This document shows, in pieces, positions 25,778 to 32,944 of a DNA stretch of 64,000 bases. Position numbers and translations under genes: made by a program. Source of the DNA: Prauserella endophytica (GTDB taxonomy: Bacteria; Actinomycetota; Actinomycetes; Mycobacteriales; Pseudonocardiaceae); the NCBI RefSeq assembly GCF_005146945.1, contig NZ_SWMS01000020.1, positions 52,336 to 116,335 on the forward strand, given 5' to 3'. The notes under the pieces were generated by a model. The model was given only the letters and a program-made list of their open reading frames with translations, did no database searches and was not told the origin of the DNA. The number at the start of each line of letters is the position of its first letter. The stretch's first letter is position 1.

Positions 25778-26511
25778 AGGCAGACCCCGCCGTGCAGCGG
25801 CAGCTGCTCGACCTCGCCAAGGTGGACGCCGAGCTCTCCCGGGTGGCGCATCGCCGCCGCACCCTGCCCGAGCTGGCGGAGATCGCCGAGGCTGAGAAGA
25901 CGCTGCGGGAGCGCAGGGACGCGCTGGTTGCCGTGCAGACCTCGGCGTCGGACCTCGACCGCGAGGTGCAGAGGCAGGAGCGCGAGGTGGAGTCGGTGCG
26001 GGCCCGCGCCGACCGGGACCGCAAGCTGATGGAGTCGGGCTCGGTCTCGGCCAAGCAGCTCACCGACCTGGAACACGAGCTGGCGACGCTCGACCGGCGG
26101 CAGTCCGCGCTGGAGGACGACCTGCTGGAGCTGATGGAGCGGCGGGAGGCCGTCGAGCTGGACATGCAGCGCACGAGCGCCGAGGTGAGCAACGCCGAGC
26201 AGCAGCTCGCCGACGCGGGCAAGCGGCGCGACGAGGTGTTCGCCGACCTCGACGCGACCCAGGCCCGCCGCGACGAGGACCGGGCCGCGCTGGTGCCGAG
26301 GTTCCCCGCCGACCTGCTCGCGCTCTACGAGCGGGTGCGGGAGCAGAAGGGCATCGGGGCGGCGCTGCTGCGCTCGCGCCGGTGCGGGGCGTGCCAGCTG
26401 GAGCTCGACCGCAACGCGATCTCGGAGATCAAGGCTGCGGCCGAGGACGAGGTCGTGCGGTGCGAGAACTGCGGGGCGATCATGGTGCGCACGCTGGAGT
26501 CGGGTCTGTGA
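25774..26511 (+). CDS. Coiled-coil zinc-ribbon protein (Rv2229c-like)
   Basis: 245 aa from the GTG overlapping the Nif3-like stop; the frame is open earlier but is a shadow. The first ~180 residues are an almost continuous antiparallel coiled coil rich in Glu, Arg and Ala heptads. The last 45 carry a C4 zinc ribbon with Cys 204/207 and 230/233 (CGAC and CENC). The family (zf-RING_7) is widespread. It is proposed to be a nucleic-acid- or ribosome-associated protein, but this is not established. It is coupled to both neighbours through GTGA overlaps. Confidence 0.9.
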   Translation: MKADPAVQRQLLDLAKVDAELSRVAHRRRTLPELAEIAEAEKTLRERRDALVAVQTSASDLDREVQRQEREVESVRARADRDRKLMESGSVSAKQLTDLEHELATLDRRQSALEDDLLELMERREAVELDMQRTSAEVSNAEQQLADAGKRRDEVFADLDATQARRDEDRAALVPRFPADLLALYERVREQKGIGAALLRSRRCGACQLELDRNAISEIKAAAEDEVVRCENCGAIMVRTLESGL

Positions 26512-27617
26512 CCGAGCGCGTCGTCGTCGAGGCCGACGGCGGGTCGAGGGGCAACCCCGGCCCGGCGGGCTACGGCGCGGTGGTCAAGGACGCCGACACC
26601 GGGCAGGTGCTCGCCGAGCGCAAGCAGGGGCTCGGCGTCGCGACCAACAACGTGGCCGAGTACCGGGGCCTGATCGCCGGCCTGGAGGCGGCCGAAGAGG
26701 CGGGTGCGTCCACTGTGGACGTCCGGATGGACTCGAAGCTCGTGGTGGAGCAGATGTCCGGGCGGTGGAAGATCAAGAACGCGGCCCTGCAGCCGCTCGC
26801 GACGCGGGCGCGTGAGCTGGCCGGCCGGTTCGCGGGCGTCCGGTACGAGTGGATCCCGCGCGCCCTCAACTCCCACGCCGACCGGCTCGCCAACGAGGCG
26901 ATGGACACCCAGGAGTCCGGCTCCTCCGAGGAGCCCTCAGCGGACAAGGGCCCCGACCGGGTGAGCCCGACGGGCTGGACGGGCGCGACGGGCACGCCGA
27001 CGCGGTTGCTGCTGCTGCGGCACGGGCAGACGGAGATGTCGGTGGAGCGCCGCTACTCGGGGCGCGGCGACGTCGGCCTCACCGATCAGGGCAGGTGGCA
27101 GGCACAGGCCGCGGCGAAGCGGCTCGCCGGGATGGAAGGTCTCGGCGACGAGCCGCTGCCGATCGTGGTGTCACCGCTGACGAGGACGATGCAGACGGCG
27201 CAGGCCGTGGCGGACGCCGTCGGCGGGCGGGTGAGCACGCTGCCGGGGCTCGTGGAGACCGACTTCGGGGAGTGGGATGGCCTGACGTTCGCGGAGGCCA
27301 CGCGCCGCGACCCGGACGTGCACCGGCGGTGGATGAGCGACACGTCGGTGGCCGCGCCGGGCGGCGAGAGCTTCGACCAGGTGCACAAGCGGGTACGAGA
27401 GGCTCTGGACGAGCTGTTCGCGGCGTACCCGGGCCGGACGGTCGTGGTGGTCAGCCACGTGACGCCGATCAAGTCGCTGCTGCGCGTGGCGCTCGAAGCG
27501 GGCCCCTCGCTGCTGTTCCGCCTGCACCTCGACCCGGCGTCCCTTTCGATCGCCGACTTCTACCCGGACGGCAACGCCTCCGTCCGCCTCGTCAACGACA
27601 TCTCCCACCTCCGCTGA
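26508..27617 (+). CDS. Bifunctional RNase HI / histidine phosphatase (CobC-like)
   Basis: 369 aa. The N-terminal RNase HI domain has the carboxylates D10 (EADGGSRGN), E51 (NNVAEY), D75 (RMDSKL) and D125 (HADRLANEAMD), so it can cleave RNA in RNA-DNA hybrids. After a linker of ~30 residues the phosphoglycerate-mutase-like domain has LLRHGQT (H172), SPLTRTMQTA, ETDFGEWDG and VVSHVTP with the second catalytic histidine. This is the fusion described for M. tuberculosis Rv2228c, in which the C-terminal part has acid/alpha-ribazole phosphatase activity. The nearby cobD makes a cobalamin link plausible. A TCCACTGTGGA palindrome encodes STVD near residue 69. Confidence 0.93.
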   Translation: MTERVVVEADGGSRGNPGPAGYGAVVKDADTGQVLAERKQGLGVATNNVAEYRGLIAGLEAAEEAGASTVDVRMDSKLVVEQMSGRWKIKNAALQPLATRARELAGRFAGVRYEWIPRALNSHADRLANEAMDTQESGSSEEPSADKGPDRVSPTGWTGATGTPTRLLLLRHGQTEMSVERRYSGRGDVGLTDQGRWQAQAAAKRLAGMEGLGDEPLPIVVSPLTRTMQTAQAVADAVGGRVSTLPGLVETDFGEWDGLTFAEATRRDPDVHRRWMSDTSVAAPGGESFDQVHKRVREALDELFAAYPGRTVVVVSHVTPIKSLLRVALEAGPSLLFRLHLDPASLSIADFYPDGNASVRLVNDISHLR

Positions 27618-27631
27618 CCCACGCCGCCAAA

Positions 27632-27686
27632 CGGGAGCAAGGGAGCTTTACTCCCGTTTGGCGGGAGCAAAGCTCCCTTGCTCCCG
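27632..27686. terminator. GGGAGCAAGGGAGC hairpin after the RNase H operon
   Basis: Perfect 18-base arms (27632-27649 and 27669-27686) surround a 19-base loop that itself contains CTCCCG...CGGGAG, so two alternative hairpins are possible. It lies between the RNase H/phosphatase gene and rnpB on the same strand, insulating the RNA gene from read-through. Confidence 0.75.
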
Positions 27687-27740
27687 CAGGAGATCACCCC
27701 TTTGGCGCAGGGGCCGGGAGGGCGGGCGTACCCTCGTCCA

Positions 27741-28139
27741 GTGGACGAGTTGGCAGGGCGGCCGCGACCTCGGTGCCCGCGAGGGCGCCGGGCCGAGGAA
27801 AGTCCGGACTCCGTAGGGCAGGGTGGTTGCTAACGGCAACCCGGGGTGACCCGCGGGACAGTGCCACAGAAAACAGACCGCCCCGCGGCAACGCGGGGTA
27901 AGGGTGAAACGGTGGTGTAAGAGACCACCAGCGTCCCGGGTGACCGGGACGGCTCGGTAAACCCCACCCGGAGCAAGGCCAAGAGGGAGCTGACGCTCCT
28001 GCGCAGGCGTTCGAGGGTAGCCCGCCCGATGCCTGCGGGTAGGCCGCTGGAGCCTGCCGGCGACGGCAGGCCGAGATGGATGGTCGCCGCCCGCGTTCGC
28101 GCGGGAACAGAATCCGGCTTACATGCCAACTCGTCCACC
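27741..28139 (+). ncRNA. rnpB: RNase P RNA, bacterial type A
   Basis: The ~399-nt region starts and ends with the complementary P1 strands (GTGGACGAGTTGGCA at 27741 and TGCCAACTCGTCCAC ending near 28138). It contains the catalytic-core signatures GAGGAAAGTCCGGACTCC near 27795 and ACAGAAAACAGACCGCC with GGGTAAGGGTGAAACGG around 27865-27912. GGCTCGGTAAACCCC follows, with a final CAGAATCCGGCTTACA just before P1 closes. The RNA is the ribozyme that matures tRNA 5' ends. Exact ends are inferred from the P1 pairing. Its promoter must lie within 27690-27740. Confidence 0.96.
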
Positions 28140-28260
28140 CAGTAGGTCCCGGCCTCGGCCGGATGCGCTGATCTGGTCTGGAGACACCCCTGCGACGCGA
28201 TCCGAACTCCCGTCGGCGGAACACAGGGCTGCTTCAATCGCCGCGCCGGGTTCGCGTGAC

Positions 28261-28452
28261 TCAGGTCTGCGGCCGTTCACCGTCGCGCGACGGGGTCGTG
28301 GTGCTGCCGGTGGCCAGGTTCGCGCCCGTGGGCAGCGGCTCGGTTTTCTGATCCGCGTCGTGTCGGCCGGCGCGCTTTCCCGGCGTCGAGGTGAGCGCGG
28401 GACCTCCCCAGCGGTGCGGGTTGTGCTCGTCATCGAGCCGATGTCTGCTCAT
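28261..28452 (-). CDS. Possible small hydrophilic protein (63 aa)
   Basis: An ATG 14 bases after the stop of the small membrane protein opens a 63-codon frame with about 80% G or C in third positions, unlike random non-coding frames nearby. The product is polar and rich in His, Arg, Thr and Pro, with no TM segment or recognised motif. No good ribosome-binding site is visible. It could be the second gene of a two-gene unit or just a fortuitous frame. The remainder of the rnpB-downstream gap (28140-28260) shows nothing I can name. Confidence 0.35.
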   Translation of the reverse strand: MSRHRLDDEHNPHRWGGPALTSTPGKRAGRHDADQKTEPLPTGANLATGSTTTPSRDGERPQT

Positions 28453-28466
28453 GGTGGTTTCGTGGG

Positions 28467-28841
28467 TCAGTGCCGGCGAAGGGCCTTGATCACAAGCTGG
28501 CCGATGACGAGGTAGAGCAAAGCGGCCAGGCCGTAGTTCATGACCACGCCGAGGACCGCGTCGTCCGGGGTGAAGACGTCGCCCAGGCCGAGTACGAGCG
28601 CCTTGGCGACGGTGTAGATGGTCGCGACGAACCCGTTGCCCTGGTTGGCGTCCAGTACCACGAACAGGATGTGCAGGACGAACACGGCAACGACGACACT
28701 GACAACGGCCCGAACCAGCGCGATGACGGCATTGGCCCCGTCGTCGCGGCGCCGCTCGGGCTCGGGAGCGCGGCCGGCGTATCCGGCTGCACGCGGGTCG
28801 CCGCGGTACGGGTCGGAACCGTGGTAGGGGTCGTAAGTCAT
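28467..28841 (-). CDS. Small two-TM membrane protein
   Basis: 124 aa from the ATG reading MTYDPYHG; the frame continues upstream to 28940 but that would invade the promoter of the kinase. A charged, Tyr/Asp/Pro-rich cytosolic N-terminus of ~35 residues is followed by two TM segments (about 38-62 and 95-118) separated by a segment with TPDDAVLG. It ends in KALRRH. The pattern is common for uncharacterised actinobacterial membrane proteins. The gene is divergent from the Ser/Thr kinase across 185 bp, so co-regulation is possible. Confidence 0.7.
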   Translation of the reverse strand: MTYDPYHGSDPYRGDPRAAGYAGRAPEPERRRDDGANAVIALVRAVVSVVVAVFVLHILFVVLDANQGNGFVATIYTVAKALVLGLGDVFTPDDAVLGVVMNYGLAALLYLVIGQLVIKALRRH

Positions 28842-29026
28842 GGCCGCGAATTCTGACAACCGGGTTCGTGAATAACAACCCCCTCTGAGATATGGACCAC
28901 CATCCGGTGGACGGGCGTCATAACCTGCGGAAACGAACACTTTTCACAATTCTTGTCGTGGTGCGGAGCGATTTCTGCCTTTCACGGCCTTTACCCTGTC
29001 CGGGTGAACGGCAGACGAGGCACGTT

Positions 29027-30655
29027 GTGAGCGAGGTCGGGCAGTTGCTCGCCGGTCGCTACCGGCTACGGCGTCGGCTGGGTAGCGGCGCGATGGGCGT
29101 GGTGTGGAAGGCCGTCGACGAACGGCTCGGCCGCCCGGTCGCCGTGAAGCAGTTGCTCCGCCAGCCCGGCTCGGACGCCGTGCGGGCCGAAGAGGCGCGA
29201 CAGCGGGCCATGCGCGAGGCGCGGATCGCCGCCAAGCTGCGGCATCCCCATGTGATCGCCGTACACGACGTCGACGAGCACGACGGTTCGCCGCTGCTGG
29301 TCATGGAGTACTTCCCGGGTCGCAGTCTCGCCGATGTCCTCACCGAGGGGCCGCTGACCCCGATCGAGGTGGCCGACATCGGGGCGCAGGCCGCCTCGGC
29401 ACTGGCCGCGGCGCACGAGGCCGGGATCGTGCATCGCGACGTCAAGCCGGGCAACCTCCTGCTCGGCGACGACGGCACGGTGAAGATCACCGACTTCGGC
29501 ATCTCCCGTGCCACCGGCGACGTCACCGTCACCCAGACCGGAGTTCTCGCGGGCACACCCGCCTATCTCGCGCCGGAGATCGCCCAGGGCAAACCGCCCA
29601 CGGCCGCCTCGGACGTGTTCTCCCTCGGCACCACGCTGTACGCAGCGGTGGAGGACGCTCTGCCCTTCGGTGAAGGAGAGGAGAACCCGATCGCGGTCCT
29701 GCACCAGGTCGCCGCAGGGGTACTGCCGCCGCCGCGACAGGCCGGCCCGCTCGCGCCGGTCCTGACCGCGATGCTCGCCGTGGATCCCGCCGCGCGACCC
29801 ACCGGCGCCGAGGCCGCTCAGGCATTGCGAGCCGTGGCGAAGGGTGAGGAGCCCATGCTCGCCCCCGCGGCGGCGGCACTCGTCGGCGCGGGAGCGCCCG
29901 ACGCCGCCACCGACCCGATGGCCAGCACGAGCGCGCCCACGATGACCGTCCGGCCTGCGCCCGGAGGGTCCGGCACCCGGTTGGACCTGCGACCGCTGGA
30001 CGACCTGACACCTGAGCAGCCCGCCACCCCGGCGCCGTCTCCTCGCCCCCGTCGCCGGTGGTGGCTGGCCGCCGCAGGCGCGCTCGTCGCGCTCGTGCTG
30101 GCCGGGATCGCCCTCGCGAACTGGACCGGGGACAACGACACCGCCACCGGAACCACGACCCGCCCAGCAGCCCCCACCACGCGCGCACTCACCGCGGGTG
30201 ACCTGCAGAAGGTCGTCTCCGCGTTCTACGCCGCGCTGCCCGAGCACCCCGACCGCGCCTGGACACACCTCGCGCCCACGCTCCGCGCGCAGGGCAAGGA
30301 CCGGTTCGACGGCTACTGGGCGGGAGTCGATGCCGTCGAGATCATCTCCGCGCCCCGCGCCACCGGCCAGGGCACCGTTCACGCCGGTGTCACGCTGACC
30401 ATGGCCGACGGCACCACGGTGACCGAGTTCCACCAGTTCGGCGTCGCCGACATCGACGGCACGCCGCGGCTCGTCACCGACACCATCCTGCACAGCCAGA
30501 CCACGGCACCCGCACCTCCGCCGTTACCGGCCGAGGACGACCGCGGTGATGACGACAAGGACGAAGGCGACGACGAGAAGGCGGACGAGGACCGCAAGGG
30601 CGAGGAGGACAAGAAGGGCGAAAAGGAAAAGAAGGGCCACGGCGACGGCGGCTGA
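29027..30655 (+). CDS. Receptor-type Ser/Thr protein kinase (PknB-like)
   Basis: 542 aa from the GTG at 29027, six bases after GACGAGG. The kinase domain is complete: glycine loop GSGAMG (19-24), Lys 41, HRDVKPGN with the catalytic Asp 138, DFG at 156-158, an activation loop with several Thr residues (TVTQTG), and APE at 182-184. A Pro/Thr-rich juxtamembrane linker leads to one TM helix at about 344-365, then a ~130-residue extracellular domain that resembles an NTF2-like fold. The final ~40 residues alternate Asp/Glu and Lys, an unusual highly charged tail. No PASTA repeats are present, so it does not look like a muropeptide-sensing PknB. Confidence 0.9.
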   Translation: MSEVGQLLAGRYRLRRRLGSGAMGVVWKAVDERLGRPVAVKQLLRQPGSDAVRAEEARQRAMREARIAAKLRHPHVIAVHDVDEHDGSPLLVMEYFPGRSLADVLTEGPLTPIEVADIGAQAASALAAAHEAGIVHRDVKPGNLLLGDDGTVKITDFGISRATGDVTVTQTGVLAGTPAYLAPEIAQGKPPTAASDVFSLGTTLYAAVEDALPFGEGEENPIAVLHQVAAGVLPPPRQAGPLAPVLTAMLAVDPAARPTGAEAAQALRAVAKGEEPMLAPAAAALVGAGAPDAATDPMASTSAPTMTVRPAPGGSGTRLDLRPLDDLTPEQPATPAPSPRPRRRWWLAAAGALVALVLAGIALANWTGDNDTATGTTTRPAAPTTRALTAGDLQKVVSAFYAALPEHPDRAWTHLAPTLRAQGKDRFDGYWAGVDAVEIISAPRATGQGTVHAGVTLTMADGTTVTEFHQFGVADIDGTPRLVTDTILHSQTTAPAPPPLPAEDDRGDDDKDEGDDEKADEDRKGEEDKKGEKEKKGHGDGG

Positions 30656-30762
30656 GCCGAGATCACACGTCGGCCCACCGGGCCAACCCAGTCCGTCCAA
30701 TGCCGTTGGTTCCGTCCAGTTCCGACCGTTCCGGGCCGGCTGGCGCCGCTACGCTCGCCCCC

Positions 30763-31632
30763 ATGGATCACGCAGAAGCCCGCGCCGCCGCGGCCCGCTG
30801 TCACCGTGCTCTCGAACCCCTCCACTCGATGGTCTACTTCGCGCCCGAGGCCGAGGAGGCCTATGCCGGTGTCGGCCTTGCCCGGGGCAGGCTCCAGTAC
30901 TTCGCCAGCAGGGGCGCCCCGCTCGGCCCCGTCGGCCCCGAGGTGGTCGCCGCGACGTTCTACAACTTCAACCCCGAGCTCGTCGCCCGCCACATCCCGC
31001 GCGCGTGGACGATCGCGAGCCCGGAGGCGATCATCGGCGCCCGGTTCGACGCCGCGGGCGCCGCGCTGCGCAGACTGCTCGGCTCCGAGCTCGCCGAATC
31101 GGACACCCTCACCGAGCTCGCCGCGCTGGTGCGCGAGGCGGCCGACGGCTGTGTGGCCGAAGGCCGCGTCCTCTACGCGGCGCATGCCGCGCTGGACTGG
31201 CCGGACGATCCTGTACTCGTCCTCTGGCACGGCGCCTCCCTCCTGCGGGAGTACCGGGGCGACGGGCACATCGCCGTGCTCGTGAGCGAGGGCCTCGCCG
31301 GGCTGCCCGCGCTGATCACGCACACCGCGACGGGCAAGGGCTTCATCGAGGACGTCGCCAGGACGCTGCGCGGCTGGTCGGAGGAGCAGTGGGCCCAGGC
31401 CGCCGACGACCTGCGCGAGCGAGGACTGCTCGACGCGGAAGGGAAACTGACCGAACTCGGCGCCGAGACGCGGCAGCGGATCGAGGACCAGACCAATGCC
31501 GCCGCGGTCGCGCCGTTCCGGTGGATCGGCGCGGACAAGGCGGAGCGGATCCACGCGCTCGGTCGAGAGCTGAGCAGGAAGGCCCTCGCCGAGGGCGCGT
31601 TCCCACCAGGCATCTTCGCTGGGCGTAAGTGA
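30763..31632 (+). CDS. SCO6745-like family protein (SalK-like)
   Basis: 289 aa from the ATG at 30763. The frame opens at 30700, but this ATG fits the family's usual length. The sequence includes LEPLHSMVYFAPEAEEAYAGVGL, YFASRGAPLGPVGPEVVAATFYNFNPELV and GHIAVLVSEGL. These are characteristic of a large actinobacterial family (often called SalK or SCO6745-like) with a helix-turn-helix-like C-terminal half (DDLRERGLLDAEGKLT). The family's function is unknown; some members are encoded in secondary-metabolite clusters. It stands alone between the kinase and the secretion cluster. Confidence 0.75.
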   Translation: MDHAEARAAAARCHRALEPLHSMVYFAPEAEEAYAGVGLARGRLQYFASRGAPLGPVGPEVVAATFYNFNPELVARHIPRAWTIASPEAIIGARFDAAGAALRRLLGSELAESDTLTELAALVREAADGCVAEGRVLYAAHAALDWPDDPVLVLWHGASLLREYRGDGHIAVLVSEGLAGLPALITHTATGKGFIEDVARTLRGWSEEQWAQAADDLRERGLLDAEGKLTELGAETRQRIEDQTNAAAVAPFRWIGADKAERIHALGRELSRKALAEGAFPPGIFAGRK

Positions 31633-32134
31633 GCTCCTGACGAAAACCCCCACAACGGGCTAAGCGTCACGGAGAGTGCCGAAAACAGGGGGCCAGACTG
31701 TGCGCGCCGTAGTGCCCTTCGCTCTTTCGGTTGGAGCTCGGTCACGACGGCGCTCGCAACCCCTGTCACGGACCGGAGCCCGGTGCTGCGGCCGATCGGG
31801 GCATGGTTCACTGTTCTCGCCATCATCAACCGGTGGAACCCCGTACTCACAGTGAGAAGGATCTACGCGTGTGAGTGAGTCCATGCGCACACTAGGAAAT
31901 CCGGGTGGACAGGGTTAATCCTGGACGCTGTTCCGGCGATGATGGAGGGCGGACGAGTTTCAGTGAGCGCAATGGCGATGACCACCGGGCGCAAGGGTCC
32001 ACTATGGCCCGTAGCCCTTTGACCACTATGTGTCGTAACGCCATGATGTTGTTTGAACACGGCAAGTGCTGGAACCTCTGTGTGGCACACACCAGTGTGT
32101 CGCACACCACACTCCGGGCACTCGGGAGTACGCG
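31633..32134. other. 502-bp intergenic region before the T4SS-like operon
   Basis: No frame here has both plausible codon use and a ribosome-binding site; the 77- and 98-codon frames on the two strands overlap each other and look fortuitous. Base composition is visibly less GC-rich than neighbouring genes. It presumably holds the promoter of the secretion operon. The only clear structure is the palindrome pair at 32080-32107, listed separately. Confidence 0.5.
32080..32107. promoter_or_regulatory. Paired GTGTG-N-CACAC palindromes, candidate operator of T4SS operon
   Basis: GTGTG-G-CACAC (32080-32090) and GTGTG-TCG-CACAC (32095-32107) start 15 bp apart, ending 27 bp before the first start codon of the secretion operon. 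Tandem palindromes at this distance are typical of repressor sites, but no regulator gene adjoins the operon. Confidence 0.45.
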
Positions 32135-32398
32135 ATGACCACGATGACGCTTGCGGCACTGGCGCAAGGTGAGCTCGGCACCGGCAACGTCCGGCAATGG
32201 CTCCTCGACAACATTGTCCCGCTGGTACTGCTCGCGGTCGCTCTGCTGCTGCTCTGGCTGGGCGGCGGCAAGGGCGACAACGCCGGCGTGATGCGCAGGC
32301 TCGCCGGTGTGGTGATCGCGTTGGCGATCATCGGGCTTGCGGTCAGCGGTCTCGGAGTCAACGTCGGCGAATGGATCGCCGGCCTGTTCACAGGCTGA
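32135..32398 (+). CDS. VirB2-like small two-TM protein of T4SS-like cluster
   Basis: 87 aa from an ATG with GGGAG six bases upstream. Two TM helices (about 25-43 and 57-80) are joined by a short basic, glycine-rich loop (GGGKGDNAGVMRR). This is the topology of VirB2/TrbC-type pilins, although no signal peptide or processing site is obvious. Position at the head of an operon encoding VirB3-, VirB4-, VirB6- and VirB8-like proteins supports the assignment. Sequence alone would only say small membrane protein. It could instead be a Tcp-type accessory subunit. Confidence 0.6.
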   Translation: MTTMTLAALAQGELGTGNVRQWLLDNIVPLVLLAVALLLLWLGGGKGDNAGVMRRLAGVVIALAIIGLAVSGLGVNVGEWIAGLFTG

Positions 32399-32413
32399 CC
32401 CGGGGCCGCCGCA

Positions 32414-32941
32414 GTGCGCATTCGAACCGATGACGAGGTCTACCGGGTCGACGCGGTCTGGCTCGGCCCGCCGAAGGCCACGTTCCCGTGGCGCGCCCGG
32501 TATGTGGCGTGGGGCATCGGGATTCCACTGTTCCTCGTCACCCTCGGCGTCGAGCGGCAGCTCGGCTTCGGTTTCGGCTTCTTCACCACGGCGTGGGCCT
32601 TCGTCATCACGATCGCCCTCACCAGACTGATCACCGCGAAGATCAGCCACGAACGGCCGCTCAGCGCGGTGTTCGCGATGTGGGTGAGGGAGCTGCAGGC
32701 CCCGCGCGAGAAGACCAGCGGCACCGGCGGGGCGGCGAGCGCCAGCAAGATCAAGGTGCGCACCGAGCGGCCGAGGCCGAAGCGTGCCAGGGGCAGGGCG
32801 CGGCGCCCGGCCCCACGCTATGACCACAACCCGCCCGTCCCAGGAAGGCCGGTGAGCACTGCGAGCCCCGCCCGGTACCCGTCCCGAGACAGCACAGCAC
32901 GAGCACGCCGCCGCCGTACCTCGGCGCCGGTGGGGAGGTAG
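32414..32941 (+). CDS. VirB3/PrgI-like membrane protein of T4SS-like cluster
   Basis: 175 aa from a GTG 15 bp after the previous stop. The N-terminal ~25 residues are a beta-like cytosolic segment, followed by a TM hairpin (about residues 31-48 and 52-70), then a cytosolic region with HERPLSAVFAMWVRELQ. The last ~70 residues are extremely rich in Arg, Pro and Ser, so probably disordered. VirB3 and PrgI-type proteins are short TM-hairpin subunits encoded immediately before the VirB4 ATPase, as here. The basic tail might contact DNA or membrane lipids. Homology to a named family needs a profile search. Confidence 0.6.
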   Translation: MRIRTDDEVYRVDAVWLGPPKATFPWRARYVAWGIGIPLFLVTLGVERQLGFGFGFFTTAWAFVITIALTRLITAKISHERPLSAVFAMWVRELQAPREKTSGTGGAASASKIKVRTERPRPKRARGRARRPAPRYDHNPPVPGRPVSTASPARYPSRDSTARARRRRTSAPVGR

Positions 32942-32944
32942 TCC

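Noticed and set aside
31905..32138. 77-codon plus-strand frame before the T4SS-like operon
   Set aside because: It lacks a ribosome-binding site, and its codon use does not resemble neighbouring genes.
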